Origin: Tremella fuciformis
Taxonomy: Eukaryota; Basidiomycota; Tremellomycetes; Tremellales; Tremellaceae
Direction: 5' to 3'
NCBI GenBank assembly: GCA_032768795.1
Contig: CP136492.1
Coordinates: 2,046,001-2,110,000 of the forward strand
DNA: 64,000 nt
Made by a program: the position numbers and the translations under genes. The notes beneath the pieces are model-generated. The model did not search any database and had not been told where the DNA came from. It saw only the letters and a list, made by a program, of their open reading frames with translations. Shown here piece after piece: positions 41,962 to 52,987 of this stretch; position 1 is the stretch's first letter, and every line of letters begins with the position of its first letter.

Positions 41962-44900
41962 ATGCCGAACACGAACCTCCTGAAGAAAGCCGCCAATATT
42001 TTCCGTGGCACGTCCAAGAGTCCGTCGAATGCGGAGGATCGCAGACAGCAGCTATACGATCGCGTCTCGCAAAATCATAGACTGATCGGTAAGCCGAGCG
42101 CGCCAGATATAAGCTCAACTTGTTACACAACGATGAGAGCGATGCATTCATCCATCTCTGCAGCTCTCCGTATATGAGCTGTCGCTCTGCTCAAGCTATC
42201 TACATAAGGTTACTCATTTGGCCGCAAGAGGCAATTCTGACCCTATGAGGCGTCCCTCGGGGCTTATTGTTCAACACTCCCCCTCGAAGTCTGCAGGCTG
42301 CAGGTGGCCGCGACAGGTCTGGCGGTTGTGCCAAGGACCTACCGGGCATCCCCAAGCCTGCTGGTCTTCGCTCCAGGACAATAGAGGCCCGAGACCGCGC
42401 GTCGCGAGCGTCGCACGGTCCAGACCAACACTTCCTTCAGGCTGATGGGAAGGCGTCCGGCCGTTCTCCATCAATACCGACCCAAAATCGATGATCTTGG
42501 TGTCTGCCGGTAGCCCTGATCCTCTTTGGGATCCTCTGGCTCCCCCTGCATGCCTATCCTCTCTGATTCTCCGTGCGCATGCAGCAAAGCATTGCTCATG
42601 ACGAGCGAGCTGATGGATCGGCTGACCAGCGGCATTTCGGCGTTTTGGCCCAACCACGTGGTGTGGCATGCGACTCGGAGCGCGACTGACTTTGTCATTC
42701 AACGTCTTCTCGATACCGCCGACGCCTTCTAGATCGCTGAATGCAGCCGCTAGGTGGACGAGAGCGCGCTCCGCGCCGGCAGGCGGACGCCCCAGACCCA
42801 GAGCTTCAAAATGGCGGGCGTGCGCGGCGGCGGGGAGCGACTTGGTGAGGATGTCTGCCTTCTGGTCTGCAGAGCTGACGTACCGCAGGCTGACTTTGCC
42901 TGTGTCAACAAGTTCCCGGATCAAATGATGCTTTATGTCGATATGTTTGGTCCGAGAGTGAGTGGTAGGCTGTCCTGCAAGTCGGATGGATCCTTGGTTG
43001 TCGCAAGAAAGCGGCGTTGGTGATCTCTGCTCGAGTCCTAGCTCACAGAGCAGATTCCTGAGCCAAACCGCCTCCTTGGCTGCTTCTGCGACGGCGATGT
43101 ATTCGGCCTCAACGGTCGATGTCGAGACGGTAGCCTGTCGGCGTGACGACCAGGTGATCGGCGAGCCCTTGAACTCCATCAACCAACCCGTGGTTGACCG
43201 CCGAGTCTCCTTGCAGCCCGCCCAGTCGGAATCTACCCACCCCTGCAGCCCGCCGTCTCTTTCGCCGCCTAGCTTGAGCCCGACAGTGCGTGTGTGGGCT
43301 AGGTAGGTCAGGACACCTTGTGCGAGGTCCCAATGCTGACGGGTAGGTGCTGCGAGCGCCCTGGAGAGGTATGAGGCCGCGAACATGACATCCGGACGCG
43401 TGCAGCCCGCTAGCCATAAGAGACATCCGACAAGCTCTTGATAAGGCGTTAAGGCTGTCGACGCGTCCTCTGCATCGATCTTGGCGTCCTGCGGCAACGG
43501 TGTTGATCTGGTGCGTCGCCGAGCGTGCTCTGGGAACCTCTCGAGCACTCTGTCGACATATGCGGGCTGACTCAGCCAGATCGTCCGTCTAGCCTTGTCC
43601 TGCGATACCTTCATCCCAAGCACTGTTCCGACGTCGCCTATGACGGTGATCGTCCACTCGGCCTTTAGGGCTGTCCACAGGGTGTCGATCTCCCCCTGCG
43701 ACGGTGCGGCAATCACGATGTCGTCGACATAGACCAGAACAAGTACAATTCGGCCTTGTCCTTGGGACTGCCGAACATACAGTCCCCAGTCACCGTTCGT
43801 CCTCAGGAAGCCTTGACGATGTAAGACTCGTCCTAGCTCTTCCCACCAGTTCCTGGCTGACTGCTTTAGACCGTACAGGCTTTTCAAGAGCAGCAGGGCG
43901 TCGCAGCCTGACTTCCGCCGCATGCCGTCCGGATACCGAATGTAGACCTCGGTGTCAATAGGGCTGTTCAAGTAGGCCCCTTCGACGTCGGCCTGTGCGA
44001 CAATCATACGGTCGGCTGCAGCGATGGCTAGCAACAGTCTCAGAGATCCGAGACGGCCTACCGGCGCGAACGTCTCTTCAAAATCGACGCCCGGCACCTG
44101 CGAGAAACCCTGCGCGACAAGCCGAGCCTTGTGTTTGACCACGTTGCCGTCCGCATCGGTCTTGACCTTGAATACCCATCGCGAACCGACAGCCTTGCGG
44201 CCTGCAGGCAGCTTCACCTCGCGCCAGGTCCCTTTGCCCTCAATGTTCGAGATCTCTTTCTCCATGGCGGCAATCCACTCTGCCCTGTCGTCGCTCGCCA
44301 TCGCCTCTACTAGGTTCCTGGGATCTACAGGCATTACGGGGCCATCAGCGGCGTTGGCGGAGAGGAATGCGAAAGGGCTGTGCAGCCGCTCGACGATCGC
44401 CCCGAACTTTGGAGGCGGTCTCTTGTCTCGGATCGGCCGCCCGGCTTCATTCGTGGCCACGGGCTGTGGCTGAGGCGTCGGTGCGACCGGCACATACGTC
44501 CAGCGCTCGGCAACAGGGATCCTGGAACGATTGGTGGCCACTGGGAGACGGGACGGACGAGGAGCCCGAGGCTGCTCGGGTGTGTTGGAAACGGTGACTG
44601 CGGGATCGTTGATTGTGAGCTCTTCTCCCAATGCATCCGCCCCAGCGACATTTTTCTGGGCTTGCCCGGAGTCCTGCTGATCCTCAGATACCTCCAGATC
44701 GTCTCTATCATCATCCTGGCTTGAATTACTGGCGATCTTCCCTCCCATCGATCCAACCGGTATGAGCTGTGCTTGGTCGCTTTGGGTCACGTGACCGAAA
44801 TCGGCCCCATCGTCCTTCGACATCTCGAGCACTTTGACGTCTCTTCGATGGGCAATCTCACCCGTGCCGTCGAGCTGCACGATCCAGCCGCTCTGGGCCT

Positions 44901-47900
44901 CACTCTGACCGAGCACCCGACACGCCTCGCCGCGCTCCTGCGTGAAGGACGCCTTACGGCGGATTTGTGACGGGATCTGCGCATGACACCTTTGCCCGAA
45001 TCGCAGGACGGAATCTAGGCCTCTCTCTCGCCCTGTGAGTGCGCTCCATGCTGATAGGCCTGTCTGGGCTGACGTCGATAGCTTCATGAGGATTACTGCG
45101 GCATAACGGGCCGCAAAAGACCAATAGGCGTGCGGTAAACGGCTGTCGGCTAGCATCGCGGCCGTCATGTCTTTGATGGTGCGTATCGCTCGTTCAGCCG
45201 CCCCATTGAGCTCGGGCGTGTACCTAGGCGTCATGTAATGTTGAATGCCGGCTGACCGATAGAACGCTCTTGCCTCGAGACTGTCGAACTCGCCGCCGCC
45301 GTCGCTGCGAATGACTCGGACGCGGTCTCCGAGTTGCCGCTCGATCTTGGCAATGAACTGCTGCAAGGCGTTGAACGCCTCTGACTTGCGACCTATCGGG
45401 ACCACGCCTAGGATCTTGCTCGAGCGCTCGATAGCTATGAGCATGTTCTCGCACCCGTCGATGGACGTTTCAAATGGCCCGGTAATGTCGACATCAACGC
45501 CGACACCGTCGCCGCCGCCTCTGAGCAGCGGGGCGTCACCAGCCTTGGGCGGCCTGGTAATCTTGGTGCGAGCGCATACCTCGCATGCAGCGGTAACGAA
45601 CGGATCGTTTTTATAGGCGCGCCAGGGCTCGGTAAGTAAGTCTTTCCTACCCAGCTCTTTGAGTCGCTCGACGCCTATATGACCTAGACGCTGATGTTCA
45701 GCTTCTAGCGGCGAGCGCGTGTCGACGGCAGTTGTGAGCAGAATCGTCGGTCGTGTCGTCCCGAGCCGGACGGTCCAAAGCGATCCTCTCTTCCTCAGAG
45801 CTAGCCTTTCCTGCCGTCGCTCGAGCGTCCCGCCGTCGCCCTTGAGATCCGCCCGCCAGCCCCATCGCAGCAGCCTCGACAGGGAGCAGAGGCTGATTCG
45901 AGCCGTCGGGACGTGGTAGACGTCTCGGAGCGTGAGGCGTTGCCCAGAGGACAAGACCAAGTCTACCTCGCCTACCTCGACGGCCTGCATTGTGCCGGTG
46001 TCGCTGGCTAGCCCAAAGACCCGAGGCGACTCGAGACGGCGGACGCGCTTTAGAATCGACCTGTGCGGGGTCAAATGATCGGTGGCCCCGCTATCGAGCA
46101 CCCAAACGGGCTCGACGGCCTCTGACTCGACTTGCAGAGTGTCTGCGGTGAACAGAGCGTCATTACTAGCCTCTGCAGATCCGTCCTCGAACCACGGATC
46201 ATCGAGCTGGTCGGGAAAGACGATGCGATCGTCGCTATCGTCATCAAGCTCGGCCCATTCGGTGGTCGCGACGGTCAAACCGGCCCAAGGATCCATGTCA
46301 ACTTCCAGGGCTGCAGCGAGCAGTCCGGAGTCGGCTTTAGGAGGAATCGTGATCCTCTTATCGGCTGCGGCGGCGGTGTCTTGACGGTCTTGGACGCCCT
46401 TACGTTCACCGCGGCCGCCTCTCTGTCGTCCAGGACGCCCGCCGCGGCCCTGCAAGCCACCGCGCTGCAGCTCTGCGACTTTCTTTCGGCAATCACGCTC
46501 CCAATGGCCCTTCTTGCCGCAATGTCGGCATTCGTCATTGGTCTTGTCCCTCTCGAACCGAGGACGACGCTCGACAGCCATCGCGAGCGGTTTGACTCCA
46601 TTACCTTGCCGTTGAGGCGGCCTAGCCCGTCGTCGCGCGATCTCGGTGGTGTATTTCGAGAGCACGACGGCCCAGGACTGCTTGTCCTTGGCGATGGGGG
46701 CCAATTCAGCCCTCACAATGTTGAAGGCGGGGTCAAGGATCGTGGCAAGGAACCTCTGAGCGCGCTCGGTGTCGCTCAGGACGATCCCGACGCGCTTGCC
46801 GTCCGAGATCGCCTTCGAGAACGTCTCTACATGAGCGCTCATTTCGTCCGCAGAGGCGTCGCCTCTGAGATCGAGCGTCCACAGGCGCGCGTGCACGATC
46901 CTCTGATTCTCGAGCAGGTCGGCCTCGTGCATCTTGTCGCAATACAGCCACATATCGGCTGCAGCGAGCAGATCCTCAATGTCGAGCCGGACGGCCTCTG
47001 ATACCGTCCCCTTCAACATCGCCTGCGCCCTGCTCTCTCGGGCTTGCCACCTCTCCCAGTCCTTCTTATCCTCGCTGCTGAGCCCGCCAGCCTCGGGTTC
47101 CGTCGGCATGACAGACCCGGCTCGAGTGCGGCGCTCGGTGGCTGCAACACGCCCTGGCTCAGGATCGAGGCCCAAGGCTGCATTCCAGCAGTCTCCGAGC
47201 TGCAGGGCGACCTCTACGGCCGCCCGCCATGGTGCGTATGACGAGGGATCATGCGAGAGCTTGGGAATCGCGTCTATGTTGACTCTGGTGGCAGACATCG
47301 CGATAACGGTAGGTAAAGGTGGTCTGTGCGCACGCGGGGGTGCTGATTTTGATAGATATGACGGCACGGTGTGCGTCAGCGGAACGATACCTCACAGGGG
47401 ACGACTTTCGCGATAGAGCGCCTGTTACTAGGCCCGACGCTCTCCCTGTGTGCTTACGAGGTATCCTCGTGTCCTAGTTCTCCCTCTAGCCTTGTCTGAC
47501 GGCTAGGAACTTCCTCGAGCGTCCGCGGCGATGTAGACGGCGACGGCTCGGTTTGTGGCGGTGTCTAGAGCGTCTGCGGCAGCGGCGACGGCTCGATAGA
47601 CAGCCAGCGGTATGCTCTCTGTAGTCTCGGGCTGAGACTTGGGACTTTTAATCTGTTACACAACGATGAGAGCGATGCATTCATCCATCTCTGCAGCTCT
47701 CCGTATATGAGCTGTCGCTCTGCTCAAGCTATCTACATAAGGTTACTCATTTGGCCGCAAGAGGCAATTCTGACCCTATGAGGCGTCCCTCGGGGCTTAT
47801 TGTTCAACACAACTGGCCGGGTCTCTTCGGACTTTGAGCGGCCCAGGACAGCAACGAGACCGGGCGCTTCTCCAGGCCAGAGTTGCCCAGATGAAGCGAC

Positions 47901-48084
47901 TGTCGCTTCGGCCACGTGCGCCACGAGGCCCTTCCCCTCTAGTAAGTCTGAACTTGGGCTGATCGAAGAGCTCAGCACTCAGGACGTGCTGACCTTCAGG
48001 AGACGCCTCAAACCCGAATGCAGCAGTGACTGGCGAGATTGCCGCGGCGCCGCGTGCGACTACGCGGGGCGGTTTTTCTCATGA
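41962..48084 (+). CDS. Small basic protein, array gene D (intron 1 carries a Ty1/Copia element)
   Basis: Exon 1 (41962-42088), exon 2 (47847-47941) and exon 3 (47983-48084) join in frame into 107 residues. Intron 1 (42089-47846) starts GTAAGC and ends CCCAG, and contains the whole Copia element on the opposite strand. Without the element and one CAACT copy it would be 64 nt, a normal size here. The protein starts MPNTNLLKKAANIFRGTSK, a basic amphipathic-looking helix like that of array gene B, and is Arg-rich with four cysteines near the end (CSSDWRDCRGAAC). The coding parts are intact. Whether a 5.8-kb intron is still spliced in this compact genome is unknown. Confidence 0.65.
42121..42276 (-). 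repeat. 3' LTR of the Copia element
   Basis: 156 bp, identical to 47654-47809. The Pol stop codon (TGA, 42273-42271) lies inside it, at its fourth to sixth base on the minus strand. Confidence 0.95.
42271..47298 (-). CDS. Ty1/Copia Gag-Pol polyprotein
   Basis: One frame of about 1,675 residues from the ATG at 47298 (MSATRVNIDAIPK). In order: a Gag region, a CCHC knuckle (CRHCGKKGHWERDC), an aspartic protease (WVLDSGATDHL), an integrase zinc-binding part (HQRLGHIGVERL...CEVCARTK), the catalytic core (VDITGPFETS, IRSDGGGEFDS, NGAAERAIRTIKD), reverse transcriptase (LVYVDDIVIAA) and RNase H (WVDSDWAGCKETRRSTTGWL, STVEAEYIAVAEA). All domains are uninterrupted. The order protease-integrase-RT-RNase H defines Copia. 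About 150-170 residues after the RNase H have no counterpart that I know in the family. Confidence 0.95.
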   Translation of the reverse strand: MSATRVNIDAIPKLSHDPSSYAPWRAAVEVALQLGDCWNAALGLDPEPGRVAATERRTRAGSVMPTEPEAGGLSSEDKKDWERWQARESRAQAMLKGTVSEAVRLDIEDLLAAADMWLYCDKMHEADLLENQRIVHARLWTLDLRGDASADEMSAHVETFSKAISDGKRVGIVLSDTERAQRFLATILDPAFNIVRAELAPIAKDKQSWAVVLSKYTTEIARRRARPPQRQGNGVKPLAMAVERRPRFERDKTNDECRHCGKKGHWERDCRKKVAELQRGGLQGRGGRPGRQRGGRGERKGVQDRQDTAAAADKRITIPPKADSGLLAAALEVDMDPWAGLTVATTEWAELDDDSDDRIVFPDQLDDPWFEDGSAEASNDALFTADTLQVESEAVEPVWVLDSGATDHLTPHRSILKRVRRLESPRVFGLASDTGTMQAVEVGEVDLVLSSGQRLTLRDVYHVPTARISLCSLSRLLRWGWRADLKGDGGTLERRQERLALRKRGSLWTVRLGTTRPTILLTTAVDTRSPLEAEHQRLGHIGVERLKELGRKDLLTEPWRAYKNDPFVTAACEVCARTKITRPPKAGDAPLLRGGGDGVGVDVDITGPFETSIDGCENMLIAIERSSKILGVVPIGRKSEAFNALQQFIAKIERQLGDRVRVIRSDGGGEFDSLEARAFYRSAGIQHYMTPRYTPELNGAAERAIRTIKDMTAAMLADSRLPHAYWSFAARYAAVILMKLSTSAQTGLSAWSALTGRERGLDSVLRFGQRCHAQIPSQIRRKASFTQERGEACRVLGQSEAQSGWIVQLDGTGEIAHRRDVKVLEMSKDDGADFGHVTQSDQAQLIPVGSMGGKIASNSSQDDDRDDLEVSEDQQDSGQAQKNVAGADALGEELTINDPAVTVSNTPEQPRAPRPSRLPVATNRSRIPVAERWTYVPVAPTPQPQPVATNEAGRPIRDKRPPPKFGAIVERLHSPFAFLSANAADGPVMPVDPRNLVEAMASDDRAEWIAAMEKEISNIEGKGTWREVKLPAGRKAVGSRWVFKVKTDADGNVVKHKARLVAQGFSQVPGVDFEETFAPVGRLGSLRLLLAIAAADRMIVAQADVEGAYLNSPIDTEVYIRYPDGMRRKSGCDALLLLKSLYGLKQSARNWWEELGRVLHRQGFLRTNGDWGLYVRQSQGQGRIVLVLVYVDDIVIAAPSQGEIDTLWTALKAEWTITVIGDVGTVLGMKVSQDKARRTIWLSQPAYVDRVLERFPEHARRRTRSTPLPQDAKIDAEDASTALTPYQELVGCLLWLAGCTRPDVMFAASYLSRALAAPTRQHWDLAQGVLTYLAHTRTVGLKLGGERDGGLQGWVDSDWAGCKETRRSTTGWLMEFKGSPITWSSRRQATVSTSTVEAEYIAVAEAAKEAVWLRNLLCELGLEQRSPTPLSCDNQGSIRLAGQPTTHSRTKHIDIKHHLIRELVDTGKVSLRYVSSADQKADILTKSLPAAAHARHFEALGLGRPPAGAERALVHLAAAFSDLEGVGGIEKTLNDKVSRAPSRMPHHVVGPKRRNAAGQPIHQLARHEQCFAACARRIREDRHAGGARGSQRGSGLPADTKIIDFGSVLMENGRTPSHQPEGSVGLDRATLATRGLGPLLSWSEDQQAWGCPVGPWHNRQTCRGHLQPADFEGEC
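47654..47809 (-). repeat. 5' LTR of the Copia element
   Basis: 156 bp, identical to the 3' LTR. It is short for an LTR; no clear TATA box is seen in it. Confidence 0.95.
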
Positions 48085-48958
48085 TGAACCCCCTAAGAAA
48101 CACGCAATATCATCCCCAAGCGACACGAAATGGGGCCAGCAATCCAGCTGATCATAGCCGGGATTGTCAGATCTGACTGTATTTCTTGCCCACCACATGC
48201 ATTTTGTTTCTAAAATGAAGTGACGAGTGCGGATCTCCTTGTGCGACACAGATCGACAGAGGTCTATCGGGCGTGTAATGAAATACGTACACCGTTCTAA
48301 GACTTCGGTTCGCGACTGGTGTACCGTCGAGATACCGTAGTGATCGCTGGTGGGGCTTCAGGTGTCATCTGCTTTCAGGACAGCACAATCTCGATTACAC
48401 TGTCGTCGGATGCTATCATTCTGCCTGCCCCTCCATCCTGACCGGACCATTCCCAAGCGAAGGAGTTTCGCGGGCTATCGCCTAGTCTATCGCTTCGATG
48501 ACAAAGACCCCTTCAGCACAGATCGATGAGACGAGTTTCAGCTCTCTGAGTCGGTTGATAGCGGAGCTCAAGCGATGGGAGGGTCCGATGATGTGCAAGT
48601 CCATGCTGTCTTCGATGCCATGTAGACACCCCGCCCTGCATATGCGTAAAAGCACAGTCGACTGAAGGCGATTTGCAGATATCTCGGGGTCTCCTTTGCC
48701 TTTCAAAATGTGATTTCTATTTGCCTTTCAGCCCTTTGCACATATGAGCCTTTGAGCATTTCTCCTGCATGCAAAAGGATCTCCCTGGAACACGTCAGAC
48801 CCCAAAGGCTGATCGAGCTCCAGCAAAGTTGATAGAGCAATCGAAGTGAGGCATCTCGACAGCCCTTCCAACCGAGCTGCCAATTGCCACCAATCTGTGG
48901 CCAAAAAGTCCCTGTTAACCGCGATAACAACGTTGTGTTGGCGGAAGCAAGTCTGCTA
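48085..48958. other. Intergenic, no gene recognised
   Basis: Between array genes D and E; AT-richer than the genes around it, with no supported frame. Confidence 0.45.
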
Positions 48959-49792
48959 ATGGTTAAGCTCCGGAGTCCGAGGACAGGGCTGCCGGAGAGC
49001 TCGAAACCAAGGGAAGATTCCATCCCGCGAAGACCGCATACCACCAAGCAAATTCGAGGGCGTATAGGTCGCCCCCAATTGCGTTCATCTAGTCATTCCA
49101 TCTTGTTGGACGATGAAGATCTCATTGTAAAGGGCCGTCTCGATGATAGCTCGAGTTTACCCTGTCCTGTTGGCGACATCATCCTCCCAATAGGGGCTAC
49201 CTCCTCAGCAGCGACCATGGACTGTGGTGCTGTTTCTAGCTATCGTGACTCTCAAGTCTTCGGTAACGAGCACGCTGGGGCCCGCACGCTTTCGAACTGG
49301 GAGGGAACAACCTCTCCAGATCTGACAGAGGTGACAGAAGAGCTCAACAACTGGAAACAAGAGTGGGGTCAGCCTCAAAGCCCAGGAAGTGATGGTTCTC
49401 CCGGACTTCCAATCGATCTGGAACTTACAACCCACTTCTCTCAAGATTCCTCCGAGATCACGCAAAGCTACGACCCGAAAGGCACTGGCACGGAATCCAC
49501 TGAACCTCCCCCAATCCCGGCCCGCAATCCCAAACGTCCGAGACCAAAGACTCCAGCCAGGAGCGAAAGTCGTACGCCGCCACTTCCACCGCTTTTCGAC
49601 TCCAGATCAGAAGTGCTTGACCCAGCAACGAACCAGTCTCCAACAGCTCAAGGCCATACAGACATATCATGGAACTCAGGAGGAGAGCTTTCGGCAAGTG
49701 CCACAGCACCCCCGGACTCGAGTCCGCCTCCTAGCTCTGCCCGACGACCTGGGCATGTGCGCAGACATGCAGTGAGCCACATCTCTCAATAG
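48959..49792 (+). CDS. Ser/Pro-rich disordered protein, array gene E
   Basis: A 277-residue frame from the ATG at 48959 (MVKLRSPRTG); the frame is open further upstream but without an ATG. A basic start (TTKQIRGRIGRPQLRSSS) is followed by an acidic/Ser part (LDDEDLIVKGRLDDSSS), one possible short ordered segment (EVTEELNNWKQEWGQP), and a Pro-rich tail with PPPIPARNPKRPRPKTP, which could bind SH3 domains. No intron is needed. Function is unknown. Confidence 0.6.
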   Translation: MVKLRSPRTGLPESSKPREDSIPRRPHTTKQIRGRIGRPQLRSSSHSILLDDEDLIVKGRLDDSSSLPCPVGDIILPIGATSSAATMDCGAVSSYRDSQVFGNEHAGARTLSNWEGTTSPDLTEVTEELNNWKQEWGQPQSPGSDGSPGLPIDLELTTHFSQDSSEITQSYDPKGTGTESTEPPPIPARNPKRPRPKTPARSESRTPPLPPLFDSRSEVLDPATNQSPTAQGHTDISWNSGGELSASATAPPDSSPPPSSARRPGHVRRHAVSHISQ

Positions 49793-50949
49793 TTTGACAG
49801 TGGCATATCTTGAGCATTGGTTCCGCTTTAGAGCTAGGTGCCCTGGCGGTATCGGCGTCAGAGAGCCTCAGTTTGAGTCTTGACATCCCTGTCCATCTCG
49901 CCACATAGAGTCTGTCGTCGCTTTAAGCAGCCGTAAGAATAATGGCTTTTGCCTGCACTGTGAATATATGTAAATATATGCGCCGTACCAAGCAGGCGTC
50001 GCAATGGGCACATCACATACAGCATCTTGATCGAGGGTTTGCAGCGAGCGGCTTCAGCTCTGAATCTTTCAAGATGATGAGCCGCTTCGTTACCTTGTGC
50101 ACGCAGGGGCTCTCAGTCAGACGGACTATTCGCGTCAAGGACTGGTAACGAGCAATCCCTGTCTCCTCCAGGCAGGTCCGGCAGCCGGGGTTACCTGTCA
50201 CCCCTGCCGCGGACTCAACTCGACCGCCTCGCAAACATGATGGGCTCAGTGCACCCCCAAATCTGATGCGCGGTGTGGCAAAGAAAGCGCTCAGACGATA
50301 CGTTCGACATATCGTCTCGGCATATCGTCTCTGGTAGTATCGCATCAGGACCCGTTCAAGGCAGAAGGATTTCCGTGCGAGCGAATCCTCCACCGCGTGC
50401 GTAGGCCCTTATGAGCTGGCTGTTACCCAACTGTGGCACTTTTTCATACCCCGTTCCGTTTTATGCAGCATCCACAGTTGCTACATCCTTGCGTCGAGTT
50501 ATACTCCCGGCTGAGGTCACTCTTCAGACAGTGACACTGGATGCCCTTTGACCGCCCCAATGTTGTCGAGTTCCAAGCAGGGAGGGTAGGGGGTGTATGC
50601 AGATGTCCAGTCGATGTTTGGGGCAAAGCGGACCAAGCGCGTGCTCGGGTCACAATTTCGAGCCAGGGACCAAGCCTCTGCGACACCTGAGAACGTGATC
50701 TGAGGTTGTGGCGCCAAGGCGAAGCAAAGAATCGCGTTTGGAGAAGGTCGAGAAGTTGAAAGGGCGAAGAGAAAGGCTTGAGCCGTGTCGACTTCAAAAG
50801 AGAGCTTTGCTTCGCGATTCAGACGAGACGCTACGAATGGCGGGCTGTGTAGCCGAGCTCAAGGATCCCCCCTCTCTTCTACTGCTCAGCAACGCGAAAT
50901 CGGACGACTTTGTGCCTGTGCTTGCGGGTGTTGAGACTCTACAAACCTT
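49793..50949. other. Intergenic, no gene recognised
   Basis: Two minus-strand frames (50013-50393, 50444-50797) lack supporting features. A 10-bp direct repeat (ATATCGTCTC) occurs twice near 50310-50333. A frame at 50708 upstream of array gene F starts with GTG and is not called. Confidence 0.4.
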
Positions 50950-51875
50950 ATGCACGCCATTGCGCGAATCTCTGAAGCCGTCAAGAAGGGTAGCCAGGCG
51001 CTTGACCGTCGAGCTCTGTGGAGCCAAGACAACAACAGAACCAAACGCTCAACACATGCCGATAGCGCCCGGCCCCGAATCAGCAATCCAGTGTATGTGT
51101 CCTCGACCAATCCTTTCGGTTATAACGTCACTTTACGCACGGCTACACCTGCACAGGGAGACTTACTCCACTCCCACTGTGTGGACCAGAATCCGCCAGC
51201 ATTGTCCTCTGGTGTCAACCCACAGCCAAGGAGTCCAGCGGATATACTCGCCTGCAGAGCCGGTGCAACAGGCGAAGAGCTTGGCGATGAGGACTACGTG
51301 CTTGAGAACGAGTACACCTTCCACGATCTGGACTTGACGGCAGACGAGGTGCAGAGGCATGCCCCATGCTCCTCCTGCGTGAGGTCTCTCGACTCAGTCC
51401 GCGAAACAGTCCTGGGTCCGCAAGTGCACCAGGAGGCACCCTCGCATGTCGCTTGCCCCGTGCCCCAGCATCCCAAAGATGTATCGAATCTCACTCATCA
51501 GCGCAGCTCAATGCTTCTGAGATGTTACAGTGCGTACAAAGCGGCAAAACGGGGGCTCCTGGGCGGCTCCAAGACTGCGCCCGCTAGCTATAAATTTGAT
51601 GTTCATCTTGGCGACTGGCAGGATAACAGCCCAGAGGCACAATGGTATCGATCGTATCGATCGCAACCCAGAGCGTCATTTCCGCAGACAGATCGCCATC
51701 CGACCCAGGCTGGGAGTGCTGATGATGATCTTCAGTTCGCTTTCCGTAAGTCGCGTTGCTGCGATACAGCTGACACCGTTCAGAGTGCCCAGTGGAGGAT
51801 GAGTGCAGCGGCAGCGACTCGGAGGACTCACAGCGCAGTATAACAATTGCTAACCGAGGCAACGCCACTTCCTAA
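50950..51875 (+). CDS. Disordered protein, array gene F
   Basis: Exon 1 (50950-51745) and exon 2 (51784-51875) join over a 38-nt intron. This changes the end to FQCPVEDECSGSDSEDSQRS, more in keeping with an acidic tail than the unspliced basic one. Total 295 residues. The start MHAIARISEAVKKGSQALDR is a likely amphipathic helix. The middle has an acidic part (GEELGDEDYVLENEYTFHDL) and scattered cysteines. No known domain. It may have an additional 5' exon. Confidence 0.6.
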
Positions 51876-52987
51876 CCTGTCCGGCTTGTATCGTCATGTA
51901 ATGCTTTGTATAGTCATGTATCGCTCTGTGTCAACCTTTGGCGATGAGGAGAGTCAGTACAGGCAAGGAGCATGGGATATCTGCCTTCAGCCACAGTTTA
52001 TATGCGTTTGGCTTTTGCCTCCGCTCCCCGATGACATTAGGACCGGTGAAGTAGTGGTACGAGTCGGCTCTGAGTTCAAAGAAGAAGATGGTTCCGAGTC
52101 ATATCAACGTTGGTCGCATCCTCGCATCCAGCTCACATCGACGGCTCCTCTAGGCAAGAAATCCCGTACCGTGCGCGACTACACTCATGCGACTCTGGCA
52201 GTGTTGTTTCGGTGGTCCATCTACTCCCAGAGAGCCGACGAGCCGCTGTGACCCGGCCTGCCGGGGGAAGTCTGTCGGGTCATACGGCGTCTGGGCTTCA
52301 GTTTGTGAAACGTGTAACGACTTTTATCAGTCCGACGAAAACAAAGGATCGCGGCCACAATGTTCGCTCCGCCAATGCAGCCGGTCTCCCATCGCAAACG
52401 GGCCACCCGGGTCTCACGTACATACATCAACCGCCTTTATCATTGCTTCCTCAGAGCCCTTCATAAGAGAGGCAAGAAAGTCAACATAATCCCAGCTGTT
52501 CAACGGTATAAGCAGTCGAAAATGCCTTCATGCCTACATGTGCTTTGTCTTGTCCCTGGGTACTCGGTCAGACTGTGATAGCGTCCGGATACCGCATGCC
52601 AGACAGCCGATCTGCCGAAACACTTAACTTTGAACTTCAGCTCGACTCGTGCCAGAGCTGTAACGTCTGACCGCAGCCCACGGAGAGGCTCTTTCTCATC
52701 CCCGGCCAGAGCAGTGCGACCAGTGCAGAGTTTCAGGGCAATGAAGGGAGAATCGTGCTTCAAACGTCGCCACGCTGAGATACTGGTAGTCCCTTGTGCC
52801 CCTCGTCTACCGAACATGCTAGATGTCGGCTCGAAGCGGAAGAATCGCTTGATCGAGAAGCAGGGAGCCGGAAGGTCTTTCGCTTAAGCTGATCAGTCCT
52901 GATAAGGGCTGCTGTAGACGAGGCCTTATCATGCCCTTTGTGGTCCTTCTTTGTTCTGCAAGCGAAGCGCTCGAGAAAGCAGTAAGC
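51876..52987. other. Intergenic, one weak coding candidate
   Basis: A plus-strand frame from the ATG at 51901 to 52251 (117 codons, with GEVVVRVGSEFKEEDG) has no family match, and its start overlaps the presumed 3' end of array gene F. A frame at 52630-52887 lacks an ATG at its start. Neither is called. Confidence 0.4.

Larger units (their letters stand above)
42121..47809 (-). mobile_element. Ty1/Copia LTR retrotransposon, intact, identical LTRs
   Basis: LTRs of 156 bp at 42121-42276 and 47654-47809 are identical, begin TGTTACA and end TTCAACA. A perfect 5-bp duplication CAACT flanks the element (42116-42120 and 47810-47814). One long Gag-Pol frame runs on the minus strand. GAGGGGGAG directly abuts the 3' LTR on the minus strand as polypurine tract. 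Identical LTRs and an open frame mean very recent insertion, and the element is probably still active. Confidence 0.97.

Noticed and set aside
46132..47001. Plus-strand frame of 289 codons
   Set aside because: Antisense shadow of the Copia Gag region.
51901..52251. 117-codon plus-strand frame as an extra array gene
   Set aside because: Composition is not Ser/Pro-rich like its neighbours and it sits directly behind array gene F, probably in its 3' untranslated region.
52630..52887. 85-codon plus-strand frame
   Set aside because: Its first codon is not ATG and no upstream exon was found.
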